A stretch of 61,482 nucleotides of DNA, taken from the NCBI GenBank assembly GCA_965662735.1, contig CBFIIU010000013.1, positions 1-61,482 of the forward strand, in the 5' to 3' direction. The first letter of the stretch is position 1. The number at the start of each line of letters is the position of its first letter. A model generated the notes under the pieces. That model saw only the letters and a list, made by a program, of their open reading frames with translations, was not told where the DNA came from and ran no database searches. Below are positions 51,498 to 59,940 of this stretch, in pieces. Source of the stretch: JAYODZ01 sp965662735. GTDB taxonomy: Bacteria > Pseudomonadota > Alphaproteobacteria > RS24. The position numbers were made by a program, and so were the translations under genes.

Positions 51498-53033
51498 ATG
51501 GACAAAGTGATCATCAGCGGAGAACGCCAGCGGTCGCACCAAGAAATCATGATGAATGCCGCGCGGGCCGCCCGCGGGCTGGAGGAGACCCTCGGTCTCA
51601 AATTAGCAGACAGCGTCGCCATTTTTATGCGTAATGATTTTGGTGTCTTTGAGATGTCTCTGGCCGCCGCCGCGCTCGGCGCCTACTCGGTGCCGGTTAA
51701 CTGGCATTACACAGCTGACGAAGCGCAGTATGTGCTGGAAAATTGTGGCGCTAAGGCGCTGATCATTCACGCCGATTTGCTACCGCAAATTGCCTCTGGC
51801 ATTCCTGAAAGCTGTAAAGTTTTGGTGGTGGAAACCCCACCCGAGCTTAGCGCCGCTTATCAAGTGTCGCCTGAGGCAGCTCGGGTTCCAGACAATGCAA
51901 CCGGCTGGTATGAATGGCTCGCACAATTTGAACCTCTGGCGCCGCGCGAAGTCGCTTCTCCAGGCGCCATGATTTACACATCCGGAACGACGGGTCGTCC
52001 GAAAGGCGTTCGGCGCAAAGCGGGCACGCCAGCTGAAATGGAAAATCTATACGCAACCATTAATCAGGCTTTTGATATCGGCCCCGGCAAACGCACCATT
52101 ATTCCTGCGCCCCTCTACCATTCTGCACCCAATACCTATGGCATTCTGTGTGTGGTGATGGGCATGGATGAAACCGTGCTCATGCCTCGATTTGATCCCG
52201 AGGAATTGTTGCGATTGATCGAGCACCACAAAACGACCCATTTGCAAACCGTCCCAACCATGTTTATTCGCATGTTGAAGCTGCCAAAAGAACAACGCGA
52301 TAAATATGACACCAGCAGCCTCGAATTTGTTGTCCACGCAGCGGCGCCCTGCCCACCTGATGTGAAACAGCAAATGATTGACTGGTGGGGACCCATTATT
52401 AATGAATATTATGGGGCGACTGAGGTGGGGTCGGTATCATTTTTAACATCGGAACAATGGCTCAATCATCGAGGCTCGGTGGGCAAAGCCATGGCCAATT
52501 GCGAGATCGTTATTCTGGATGATGACGGGAAAAAGTTGGGGGCCCATGAAATCGGTGACGTGTTTTGCCGCAATTTGGGGGGCCCCGACTTCACCTATCA
52601 TCTGGACGATCAAAAGCGCTCCAAGGCCGAGATGCACGGGCTGATCTCGGTGGGTGATATTGGTTATCTGGATGAGGATGGCTTTCTGTATTTATGCGAT
52701 CGCCGAAATGACATGGTCATTTCAGGCGGCGTCAATATTTACCCCATGGAAATCGAGACCTGTCTAATCAGCCATCCGGCCATTGCCGATTGCGCCGTAT
52801 TTGGCATTCCAGACGAAGATTTCGGCGAGAGCCTGTGTGCGTGTGTGCAATTGCAACCAGGACACGCCATGTCGGAAGATGATGTCCGCGCGCATGTGCG
52901 CGAATTCATGGCGAGTTATAAAGTACCAAAAATTGTCGATATACGCTCAGATTTACCGCGGGAGGACAGCGGAAAAATTTTCAAACGAAAATTGCGCGAG
53001 CCGTATTGGGAAGGGCGCGACAGGACCATTTAA
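51498..53033 (+). CDS. AMP-dependent acyl-CoA ligase
   Basis: 511 residues, acyl-adenylate superfamily. P-loop MIYTSGTTGRPKGVRR, A5 motif NEYYGATEVG, A7 ISVGDIGYLDEDGFLY, A8 hinge DRRNDMVISGGVNIYP and catalytic Lys in REDSGKIFKRKL. It activates a carboxylic acid to its CoA thioester; the substrate class (medium-chain, aromatic or terpenoid) is not evident. GAGGAG lies six bases before the ATG. Stands alone in its direction. The second ligase gene converges on it. Confidence 0.92.
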   Translation: MDKVIISGERQRSHQEIMMNAARAARGLEETLGLKLADSVAIFMRNDFGVFEMSLAAAALGAYSVPVNWHYTADEAQYVLENCGAKALIIHADLLPQIASGIPESCKVLVVETPPELSAAYQVSPEAARVPDNATGWYEWLAQFEPLAPREVASPGAMIYTSGTTGRPKGVRRKAGTPAEMENLYATINQAFDIGPGKRTIIPAPLYHSAPNTYGILCVVMGMDETVLMPRFDPEELLRLIEHHKTTHLQTVPTMFIRMLKLPKEQRDKYDTSSLEFVVHAAAPCPPDVKQQMIDWWGPIINEYYGATEVGSVSFLTSEQWLNHRGSVGKAMANCEIVILDDDGKKLGAHEIGDVFCRNLGGPDFTYHLDDQKRSKAEMHGLISVGDIGYLDEDGFLYLCDRRNDMVISGGVNIYPMEIETCLISHPAIADCAVFGIPDEDFGESLCACVQLQPGHAMSEDDVRAHVREFMASYKVPKIVDIRSDLPREDSGKIFKRKLREPYWEGRDRTI

Positions 53034-53098
53034 CACAGCACCCAAAGAGAAAAGACCTCGCTGCGCGCGACCTATTCACAGGCCGATTTAATCCATCT

Positions 53099-53124
53099 TT
53101 ATCAGTGCGGCTTATCAGTGGGGC
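53099..53124. repeat. 13-bp tandem duplication
   Basis: TTATCAGTGCGGC directly followed by TTATCAGTGGGGC, 12 of 13 identical, in the gap between the two convergent acyl-CoA ligase genes. No hairpin terminator is seen in this gap. Confidence 0.7.
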
Positions 53125-53150
53125 TATGGGGTGGATCATACGGAACGAGG

Positions 53151-54704
53151 CTAGTGGGCCAACGCCATCTGCGCTAACTGAACGCGGTCAATTTTATCGA
53201 CGGTTGTACGCGGCATTGTATCGAGCAATTTGAAATGTTTTGGCACTTTATAGTCGGCAAGTTGGTCACGACACCATTGCTTAATCTCATCGAAACTCAT
53301 GTCGTCGGATAATTCAATAAACGCGTATCCAACCTGCCCCCATTGAGCATCCTCGACACCGATAATGGCGGCCGCCAATATATTGGGATGGCTCTCCAAC
53401 ACAACCTCAATCTCGCGCGGATAAACATTAAAGCCGCCGGATTTATACATATCCTTGCTGCGACCACAAAAAACCAGATAGCCATCCGATCGGATTTTTG
53501 CGAGATCGCCGGCACGCAAATATCCATCAGCCGTAAAAGCGTCGGCACTGGCCTCAGCCTGATTGAGGTACCCCATAAACGGATAAGGGATTTTGACTTG
53601 AACCTCTCCCTCCTCCCCTTGGTCGCGCGCATGGCCCGCCTCATCGACAATCCGGAAGCCGAGCCGCAGGTCGGGTCGACCTGTGGTGTTCAGCAGAATT
53701 TCTTTATCGCGTGTGGGCGGCGTGTAACTGATCGGACCATTGCTCTCGGTCATTCCATATTGCTGAGAAAATACAGCTGTTGTCGCGGCGAGGAGACGGT
53801 CAAGCACTGCCTCATTGATCGGGCCGGCCCCCCAATTCACAGCTTTAAGCCCCCTGAGATCAGTCTGACCAAAATCGGGGTGGTCGACCAGACGCGCCAA
53901 CATTGCGGGAACCCCGCTCAGCACATCCAAGCGCTCTTCCTGGATCATTTTGAGGGTAAATCCTGGGTCAAATTGTTCGGATAAGACCATCACCCCGCCC
54001 GAAACGAGAGCAACGCCGATACCGCTTGCCAATGCGCCAATATGGTTCACGGGTAAATCAATCATTTGCCGAGATCGTTCAATGTTGAACCGATCAGTAT
54101 GTAATGTGTGCGACCGAAACGCCAAACCCGCGTGAGAAATCAAGGCTCCCTTGGGCGCACCCGTCGACCCAGATGTATAAATGATGACCGCCGGATTTGC
54201 CTCGGGTTTGAACGCCGCGAGCCTTTCATTCCAACGATACATTGCCTCACTGGTCGATAGGGGCGAAGCCATGTCACCATCACCAAAGCGATCGAGGGTG
54301 CGCAAAACCCGCACAGGAGAACGTGCCGCATGCGCATCGAGGTCTGCACGGTAGTCGCGGGCACCCATCTGCGAAATGGACAGTAATAGCTTGGCGTCAC
54401 AATCGCTTAAAATTTGCTGCTGCTCGCGTCTTTGATAACGGGGGTTTATGCCAAGCCATGTCGCGCCGACCAACCAACAGCCGAGCAAGGATATAATCGC
54501 CTCAGGACGCGGGGGCATTAAAACCGCAACCTTGTCACCGCCGCGAACCCCGTGCTCAGCAAGCTGATCCGCAAAGGCGGTCGCATAGCGAATAAGCCCC
54601 CCATAACTCAGTCGAATATCTCGGAAGACAAGCGCTTCATCATCCCAATGGTCGCAGACATAGGGATGAACGGCGTGAAGCAATGAAGCAGGAATTTGGG
54701 TCAT
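53151..54704 (-). CDS. AMP-dependent acyl-CoA ligase
   Basis: 517 residues. P-loop IIYTSGSTGAPKGALISHAG, A5 QQYGMTESNGP, A7 YLRAGDLAKIRSDGYLVF, A8 GRSKDMYKSGGFNVYPREIE and C-terminal catalytic Lys in TTVDKIDR. Belongs to the broad fatty-acid/aryl-CoA ligase group and is not close to the ligase at 51498. It follows the carboxyltransferase gene by 5 bp on the same strand, so activation of an acid and carboxylation of its CoA ester are probably consecutive steps. Confidence 0.92.
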   Translation of the reverse strand: MTQIPASLLHAVHPYVCDHWDDEALVFRDIRLSYGGLIRYATAFADQLAEHGVRGGDKVAVLMPPRPEAIISLLGCWLVGATWLGINPRYQRREQQQILSDCDAKLLLSISQMGARDYRADLDAHAARSPVRVLRTLDRFGDGDMASPLSTSEAMYRWNERLAAFKPEANPAVIIYTSGSTGAPKGALISHAGLAFRSHTLHTDRFNIERSRQMIDLPVNHIGALASGIGVALVSGGVMVLSEQFDPGFTLKMIQEERLDVLSGVPAMLARLVDHPDFGQTDLRGLKAVNWGAGPINEAVLDRLLAATTAVFSQQYGMTESNGPISYTPPTRDKEILLNTTGRPDLRLGFRIVDEAGHARDQGEEGEVQVKIPYPFMGYLNQAEASADAFTADGYLRAGDLAKIRSDGYLVFCGRSKDMYKSGGFNVYPREIEVVLESHPNILAAAIIGVEDAQWGQVGYAFIELSDDMSFDEIKQWCRDQLADYKVPKHFKLLDTMPRTTVDKIDRVQLAQMALAH

Positions 54705-54709
54705 GTGTC

Positions 54710-56266
54710 TTAAATTCTAAAACTTCGCCCTTTGACGCCGAGCTGCTCTGGGATGAGCTTCCAGGCATCGTCGAGCCAGTCATTCAATAAGGCGCGCGTA
54801 TCCCGCGGATCAATGAGGTTGGGTATCCGAAATTTTTCGGCTGTCAAAAATGGTGACTCGAGATGATGAAAATGCGCTTCAATTTCCGCCAGCCGTTCAG
54901 CCCGTGCCTCCCCCTCAAGCGCATCGAGTTCTTTTTTAAATGCGGCCTCTGCTCCCCCGACAACGGGTATTGAGCCCCATCGGCCAGAGGGCCATGCATA
55001 ATGAAGATTGAGCCCTTGCACGCGACCAAAGGTGCTGCCCGCAAGACCATAACACCGCCGGGTGATAATCGCACACCATGGAACACTACTTTGCTCGATC
55101 GCCATACAGACGCGCACTGATCCCTTCACCGCACCACTGCGCTCGGCCTCAGGGCCAACAATTGTTCCCGGTTGATCGACCAAGTGAACAATTGGCAAAT
55201 GGAACGTGTCGCATAAATCAATAAAACCCTCCATTTTTGTGGCCGACGCTTTGGTCATCCCACCACCATACTGCATTGGATCGGTGGTAATCACCCCAAC
55301 GGGTCGCCCCCCCAATCGCGCAAAACAGGTGACGATCGAACGACCATAGCCCTTCGACAGTTCGAAAACCGATCCGCGGTCAAAAACCAGATCAAGGATC
55401 CGGCGCGATTTATACACCTTGCGCTTATCGCGGGGGATAATCTCGATGAGTTCTTCCTCCCGACGATCGACAGGATCATCGCAGGCAATGACGGGCGGCA
55501 TCTCATAGACATTTGATGGAAGATACGACAAAAAGCGGCGCGCCATCTCAAACGCTTCTTCCTCGCTTTGTGCCTCATTGCCCATCACGCCACTTTCGCG
55601 CGTGTGGATCTTGGAGCCCCCCAATTCCTCCTTGTCGACTTTAATTCCCATCCCCCGTTCAACGACGGGTGGCCCTCCAGCAAAAACTTGGCTTGTTCCT
55701 GCCACCATAACCGAATAATGCGCCGTCGCCGCTTTAATCGCCCCCAAACCGGCGCACGGACCCAGTGCCAAACCGACGACTGGAATCTTTCCCATCATTC
55801 GAGCTAGTGTCCAGGTCGGATAGGAGGGTAATTTGGTGGCGGCATTCTGATCGAGAATTTTGACACTCCCTCCCGCACTCTCGACAAGTCGGATAAGGGG
55901 AATGCGCATTTCCTCGGCATAGATCTCGGAATAAATCCACTTCTCAGAAACAGTGGCTTCGGAAGAGCCGCCGCGAATGGTCCAATCATCGCCGTCAATA
56001 GACACTTTGCGCCCATTAATGCGCCCGGTTCCAATGACCGCATTGGCTGGGACGACATCGACCAGATTATGATCGGAATCATAGGTCGCCTTTCCCGTCA
56101 ACGCGCCCAATTCTTTGAAACTTCCAGGATCCACCAGACGATCAATCCGCTCGCGAACCGTTAGACGCCCAGCGTCATGCTGACGTTTAACCGCCTCTGC
56201 ACCGCCCAGTTTCTTGGCAATTTCCTTTCGCCGATTGATTTCGTCGACTTCTTTTTGCCAACTCAT
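54710..56266 (-). CDS. Acyl-CoA carboxylase, carboxyltransferase subunit
   Basis: 518 residues, the crotonase-fold double domain of propionyl-/methylcrotonyl-CoA carboxylase beta chains. N half: RLTVRERIDRLVDPGSF, LVESAGGSVKI, and the oxyanion Gly-rich LGPCAGLGA; C half: VGVITTDPMQYGGGMTKASATK and TRRCYGLAGSTFG. It moves carboxyl from biotin to an acyl-CoA. GGGAGGA precedes the start. Divergent from the biotin carrier gene; no biotin carboxylase subunit is in the window. The acceptor cannot be named. Confidence 0.92.
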   Translation of the reverse strand: MSWQKEVDEINRRKEIAKKLGGAEAVKRQHDAGRLTVRERIDRLVDPGSFKELGALTGKATYDSDHNLVDVVPANAVIGTGRINGRKVSIDGDDWTIRGGSSEATVSEKWIYSEIYAEEMRIPLIRLVESAGGSVKILDQNAATKLPSYPTWTLARMMGKIPVVGLALGPCAGLGAIKAATAHYSVMVAGTSQVFAGGPPVVERGMGIKVDKEELGGSKIHTRESGVMGNEAQSEEEAFEMARRFLSYLPSNVYEMPPVIACDDPVDRREEELIEIIPRDKRKVYKSRRILDLVFDRGSVFELSKGYGRSIVTCFARLGGRPVGVITTDPMQYGGGMTKASATKMEGFIDLCDTFHLPIVHLVDQPGTIVGPEAERSGAVKGSVRVCMAIEQSSVPWCAIITRRCYGLAGSTFGRVQGLNLHYAWPSGRWGSIPVVGGAEAAFKKELDALEGEARAERLAEIEAHFHHLESPFLTAEKFRIPNLIDPRDTRALLNDWLDDAWKLIPEQLGVKGRSFRI

Positions 56267-56319
56267 TCTATCCTCCCGCCATGTTGTGAGGCCTATTACC
56301 TAAGACTACACCAAATAAG

Positions 56320-56331
56320 ATTGTTGACAAT
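56320..56331. promoter_or_regulatory. GntR-type operator candidate, site 1
   Basis: ATTGTTGACAAT, near-palindromic TTGTnnACAA, within AGATTGTTGACAATAT. It sits in the 113-bp gap between the divergent carboxyltransferase and biotin carrier genes. The reverse complement is at 61308-61319 upstream of the TRAP operon. TTGTnnACAA-like palindromes are typical of FCD-type GntR regulators, one of which is encoded 310 bp away. Confidence 0.7.
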
Positions 56332-56379
56332 ATGAATGTAGGAATGAAATTATGGTCAAGCTGTGCGGAGGATAAAGAG

Positions 56380-56604
56380 ATGGGTGTAAAAATTATCGAA
56401 AGCGAAGTGGCGGGAACCGTTTGGAAAATCAATGTGTCGGTTGGACAAACTGTCGAAGCAGATGATCAGATCATGATCTTAGAATCGATGAAAATGGAGA
56501 TCCCCGCCTTCGCTCCCTGTGCCGGAACCATTACTGAAATTCTCGTGTCTGAAACAGATGCGATCAATGAAGGTCAACCGCTTGCTCGACTTAAGGTGAC
56601 CTGA
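56380..56604 (+). CDS. Stand-alone biotin carboxyl carrier protein
   Basis: 74 residues from ATG 56380, preceded by GCGGAGGA; a longer frame from 56332 has no site and would overlap the operator. The whole protein is a biotinyl domain: VAGTVWKINVSVGQTVEADD, then ESMKMEIP with biotin-accepting Lys38, and the symmetric second half PCAGTITEILVSETDAI. It should shuttle carboxybiotin between a biotin carboxylase and the divergently encoded carboxyltransferase. The GntR gene follows 36 bp downstream. Confidence 0.92.
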   Translation: MGVKIIESEVAGTVWKINVSVGQTVEADDQIMILESMKMEIPAFAPCAGTITEILVSETDAINEGQPLARLKVT

Positions 56605-56640
56605 TAGCCTGAGGCATCTGACTTGGGTTGAAATATAAAT

Positions 56641-57381
56641 ATGCTTGGTAGTTCCTCGGCTCTTCATAGAGCAATGCTTGCCTCTTTGCGTCCATCTTAC
56701 CGCGAGGGCGGGGAAGCATTATCGATCTCAGAACAAATCGCTCTCCAGCTTGCTGATGACATTGTGAATGGACATTACGCCCCCAATGATCGATTGCAGG
56801 AGATTGGTATCGCGGAACATTTTCAGGTGAGCCGCGGCCCGGTTCGCGAAGCGCTCCGTATCCTGGAAAGTGCAGGCCTTGTGACCATTGCCCCCCGACG
56901 AGGTGCAATTGTGACCCAACTTTCTGAGCAAGAAGTTGCTGATATCTTTGAGATACGGGGCGTTCTCTCAGGATTAGGCGCGCGGCGACTAGCGTGCAAT
57001 CGCGATGATCGCAAGATCGCCATGCTCAAGCATCATCTCGCACAACTTAAAACACTTGCGCATAAGCAAGGCCCCGAGGCCGACGCGCAATATGTTGAAG
57101 CGGTGATTTCATTTGGGCTCGCCATTAGTGAAGCCTCAGGCAACAAGCGCTTAAATTCTTTGGTCACCCTTTTGTTTCATCAAACATTGAGGTATTCGCG
57201 GCTGGGTCTGTCTTCTGTTGAACGACGCGTCCAATCCTTCGCGAATTGGAACCGTCTCGTAGACCACATTATCGCTGGTGAAGCCGATGAAGCGGAGCAC
57301 ATTGCGCGCCTCTTGATTGAGCAGTCAAAAACCCATGCGATCCAATTGCTCAAAAGCGAAAACGCGCGGGCCGAATCTTAG
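56641..57381 (+). CDS. GntR family regulator, FCD type
   Basis: 246 residues. Winged helix at about 28-95 (ISEQIALQLADDIVNGHYAP, LQEIGIAEHFQVSRGPVREAL, GLVTIAPRRGAIV) and an all-helical FCD ligand domain at about 100-235. The FCD metal-binding positions are hard to place; the domain normally binds a small organic acid. The operator candidates at 56320 and 61308 fit its family. Weak ribosome-binding site before ATG 56641; ATG 56674 is an alternative start. The stop shares TTAG with the convergent amidohydrolase. Confidence 0.92.
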   Translation: MLGSSSALHRAMLASLRPSYREGGEALSISEQIALQLADDIVNGHYAPNDRLQEIGIAEHFQVSRGPVREALRILESAGLVTIAPRRGAIVTQLSEQEVADIFEIRGVLSGLGARRLACNRDDRKIAMLKHHLAQLKTLAHKQGPEADAQYVEAVISFGLAISEASGNKRLNSLVTLLFHQTLRYSRLGLSSVERRVQSFANWNRLVDHIIAGEADEAEHIARLLIEQSKTHAIQLLKSENARAES

Positions 57382-58283
57382 ATCCGATAAAACTGTTCCG
57401 CCGTTCCCACAAACATCGCCTGCCGCTCATCATTTGAAAACGACCGCGTGAGCGTGTCAAAAGCAGACCAAATGCGCCCATAATCAGCCATCAGCTTGTC
57501 GACCGGAAAATTTGAGCCAAACATGATGCGATGCGGACCAAAACAGTCGATACAGTGCAATACAAAGGGCCGGATGCTGTCGACAGTCCATTGATTATCG
57601 ACCATTCCAAAGCCACTGATTTTCATCCACATATTGGGTAAGGCAGCCAGATCGGCAACAGCCGACCGCCATGCAGCAATCTCGTCATCTCCCCTTTCTG
57701 CCGGCATGAGGGCATGATCGAGAACGATTTTTAAATCGGGGTTGGTTTCGGCTGCTTGGCGCAAATCTGCTGCCTGATGTTGATAGATTTGTGCGTCAAA
57801 ACTTAAATTCATTCCCGCCAACAATTCTAGACCCGAATGCCATTTTGGGTTTAACAAATAGTCCTCGGGTGCCCGGTTTAATTTCTCATTCGGATGGCGA
57901 TTGAGCACCTGCCGCACGCCCCGAAAGCGATCGAATTGAGCGTGCTGCTCCAAACACTCTTGCACATGCTCGGAGGAGAGATCGGCATAGCCCACAATCG
58001 CATGGGGAAGTCCATTACCCCGATCATCTGACGCAATTTCTTCGAGCCAGCGTGTTTCCCCCACAGGGTTTGCAAAATCGTAGTTTGCCTGAACATGCAC
58101 TGATTTAATCACGGTAAAACCGCCCGCCTCCGCATCGGCACGTAAATGGGAGGGCAGATAATTTTGCATAATCGCCGATGTATCCCCCCAGCCGCGATCG
58201 CCATGAACTTCGGTATACCACGGATAATACGCCGCATTCTTCTCGACATCCCAAAGGTGATGATGTGCATCAATAATTTGCAT
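57378..58283 (-). CDS. Amidohydrolase-2 family hydrolase, lactonase-like
   Basis: 301 residues, a TIM barrel of the fuconolactonase/2-pyrone-4,6-dicarboxylate lactonase group. HxH in IIDAHHHLWDV (His6, His8 region), His in KIVLDHALMP, and MFGSNFPVDKL where many relatives have SDWP, so the usual Asp is Asn as is common in this subgroup. It hydrolyses a sugar or aromatic lactone to an acid. Last gene of the TRAP operon, 32 bp after dctP, so its substrate is probably what the transporter brings in. Confidence 0.9.
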   Translation of the reverse strand: MQIIDAHHHLWDVEKNAAYYPWYTEVHGDRGWGDTSAIMQNYLPSHLRADAEAGGFTVIKSVHVQANYDFANPVGETRWLEEIASDDRGNGLPHAIVGYADLSSEHVQECLEQHAQFDRFRGVRQVLNRHPNEKLNRAPEDYLLNPKWHSGLELLAGMNLSFDAQIYQHQAADLRQAAETNPDLKIVLDHALMPAERGDDEIAAWRSAVADLAALPNMWMKISGFGMVDNQWTVDSIRPFVLHCIDCFGPHRIMFGSNFPVDKLMADYGRIWSAFDTLTRSFSNDERQAMFVGTAEQFYRI

Positions 58284-58315
58284 AAGGCGCCTCCTTCAAA
58301 ATATCGGTCTCAATC

Positions 58316-59425
58316 TTACAGCGCACCGGCCTGCTCCATTAAAGCGATCAAACCCACCTGCCCCTGTTCTTCTAAAATGCGCCGCGCCAAGAGGGGGTCA
58401 TATGTTCCCTTCGCCGCCAACCAAGCCTGAACAGCCCCTGCGGACCATTCCGTTTTCTCCTCATCCGTTGGCACATAAACGGATGTTTTTTCGGCCATTA
58501 GGGCAGCCGCCTCGTTTTGCCACGCTATGTCATAGCGCAAGGCTTCGCGCGCGATGTCTTCAGCAACGCGGTCAATTGCTTGGCGCGCCCACTCTGGCAG
58601 AGCGGCATAGCGCGATTTGCTCATCATCACCGGACGCCCACTATAGGAACCTTCGACCCGCGTAATATAGGGTGTCACTTCGAAAAATTTGGCGGCAGAA
58701 ACAAATACATCTTGCAAATACATGCCTTGAACCACACCCGATTGCAGCCCCTCATAGAGCGACGCCCAATCAAACGGAACAGGCACAGCCCCCCAACTGC
58801 GTATTAAGTTAAACTCGACCGGACTTTTTGTGACCCTAATTTTGAGCCCCTTCAAATCGGCGGGTCGACGAACCTCGCGCTCGGAATTCACAATATTTCG
58901 GAAGCCTCCTGAGGAAATCGTTGCCAAAACATGAACGTCCATCTCTTCGGCGGCGCGGCGACCCAACTCCTCGCTTAACCACCCGCGCAGAATTTTCTCG
59001 GCTGAGCTTTGGTCGGTGAAGAGATAGGGTAAATTCAGAATATTAAAGCTTGTGCCATAGGCGCCCATATTGCCGGACGACACTGTGGTCATATCAATTT
59101 GCCCCAAGCCAAGCTGCTCCATACAGCTGGCCTCGCTGCACAGCGCGCCCCTGTGATGCACGATCAGCTCGAGACGCCCATCTGAATAGCGCGCAAGATT
59201 GGGCTGGACCACTTCCGTCAGCAATTGACCAAAGCCCCAGCTTGGCTGCCCAGCCAGAGCAAACACCAATTTAATCTCAGCTTCCGCTTTCGCCACACTG
59301 GCGCTTATCCCGAGCGCCAGAGCTAAGGCGGCAAGCCGAGACAGAGCCCAGAGCCGCCGAGCACGCAACAGCGCGTCACGCGATACGCGCACGCTCCGTT
59401 TGATCACGTCAAATATTTTATCCAT
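58316..59425 (-). CDS. TRAP transporter substrate-binding protein DctP
   Basis: 369 residues. A long basic leader then a hydrophobic segment (about 27-48, ending SVAKAEA) exports it to the periplasm. DctP hallmarks: LKIRVTKSPVEFNLIRSWGA with the conserved Arg that binds the substrate carboxylate, and PVPFDWASLYEGLQSGVVQG. It captures an organic acid and hands it to DctQM. Lies 26 bp after dctQ. Residues outside the Arg do not fix the ligand. Confidence 0.93.
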   Translation of the reverse strand: MDKIFDVIKRSVRVSRDALLRARRLWALSRLAALALALGISASVAKAEAEIKLVFALAGQPSWGFGQLLTEVVQPNLARYSDGRLELIVHHRGALCSEASCMEQLGLGQIDMTTVSSGNMGAYGTSFNILNLPYLFTDQSSAEKILRGWLSEELGRRAAEEMDVHVLATISSGGFRNIVNSEREVRRPADLKGLKIRVTKSPVEFNLIRSWGAVPVPFDWASLYEGLQSGVVQGMYLQDVFVSAAKFFEVTPYITRVEGSYSGRPVMMSKSRYAALPEWARQAIDRVAEDIAREALRYDIAWQNEAAALMAEKTSVYVPTDEEKTEWSAGAVQAWLAAKGTYDPLLARRILEEQGQVGLIALMEQAGAL

Positions 59426-59451
59426 TGTACCCTCCTCACCCCAGTGAGAAC

Positions 59452-59940
59452 TTAAGCGTCATCTCTTTGATACCGCATAAAGGCGATGATCGCCGCCACC
59501 CCAATCCCGATCCCCGATACAGGTAAAATCATTAAGGGATAAGATTTCGGCAGATTGCCGAGCTCCCAATAAAATCCAGGAATTCGGCGCGCGGCCTCAA
59601 GGCCATAAACGAACAGCAAGGCGCCCAAAGCCATAAAACCCACTAGCCATAATCGACGCAGAAAATGCGTATAAATGTCCGGGAGTTTTCGATACAGCGC
59701 TTCCATCGAAATATTCGATCGCTCGCGAACAGCAATAATCGCTCCCAAAAACACCATCCAAACATTGGCAAATGTGGCCAAAGTGTCGCCCCAAAAAGGC
59801 GGATTGAGAAAGATTGTTCGCATTGCGACAGTGTAGGCAATAAAGACCACCATTGCCCCCAACATTGCGGAACATAGTAACGGCAAAAGCCGCCCAATCA
59901 CAAACTCAGCACAATCCGTGAGGGTGCGAACCATTTTCAT
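59452..59940 (-). CDS. TRAP transporter small permease DctQ
   Basis: About 162 residues, four membrane helices (about 15-40, 50-70, 88-110 and 125-150), standard for DctQ. The start is set at ATG 59940, which overlaps the dctM stop in ATGA, as usual for coupled TRAP permeases; an ATG 15 bases upstream is less likely. It binds the large subunit in the inner membrane. Confidence 0.92.
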   Translation of the reverse strand: MKMVRTLTDCAEFVIGRLLPLLCSAMLGAMVVFIAYTVAMRTIFLNPPFWGDTLATFANVWMVFLGAIIAVRERSNISMEALYRKLPDIYTHFLRRLWLVGFMALGALLFVYGLEAARRIPGFYWELGNLPKSYPLMILPVSGIGIGVAAIIAFMRYQRDDA

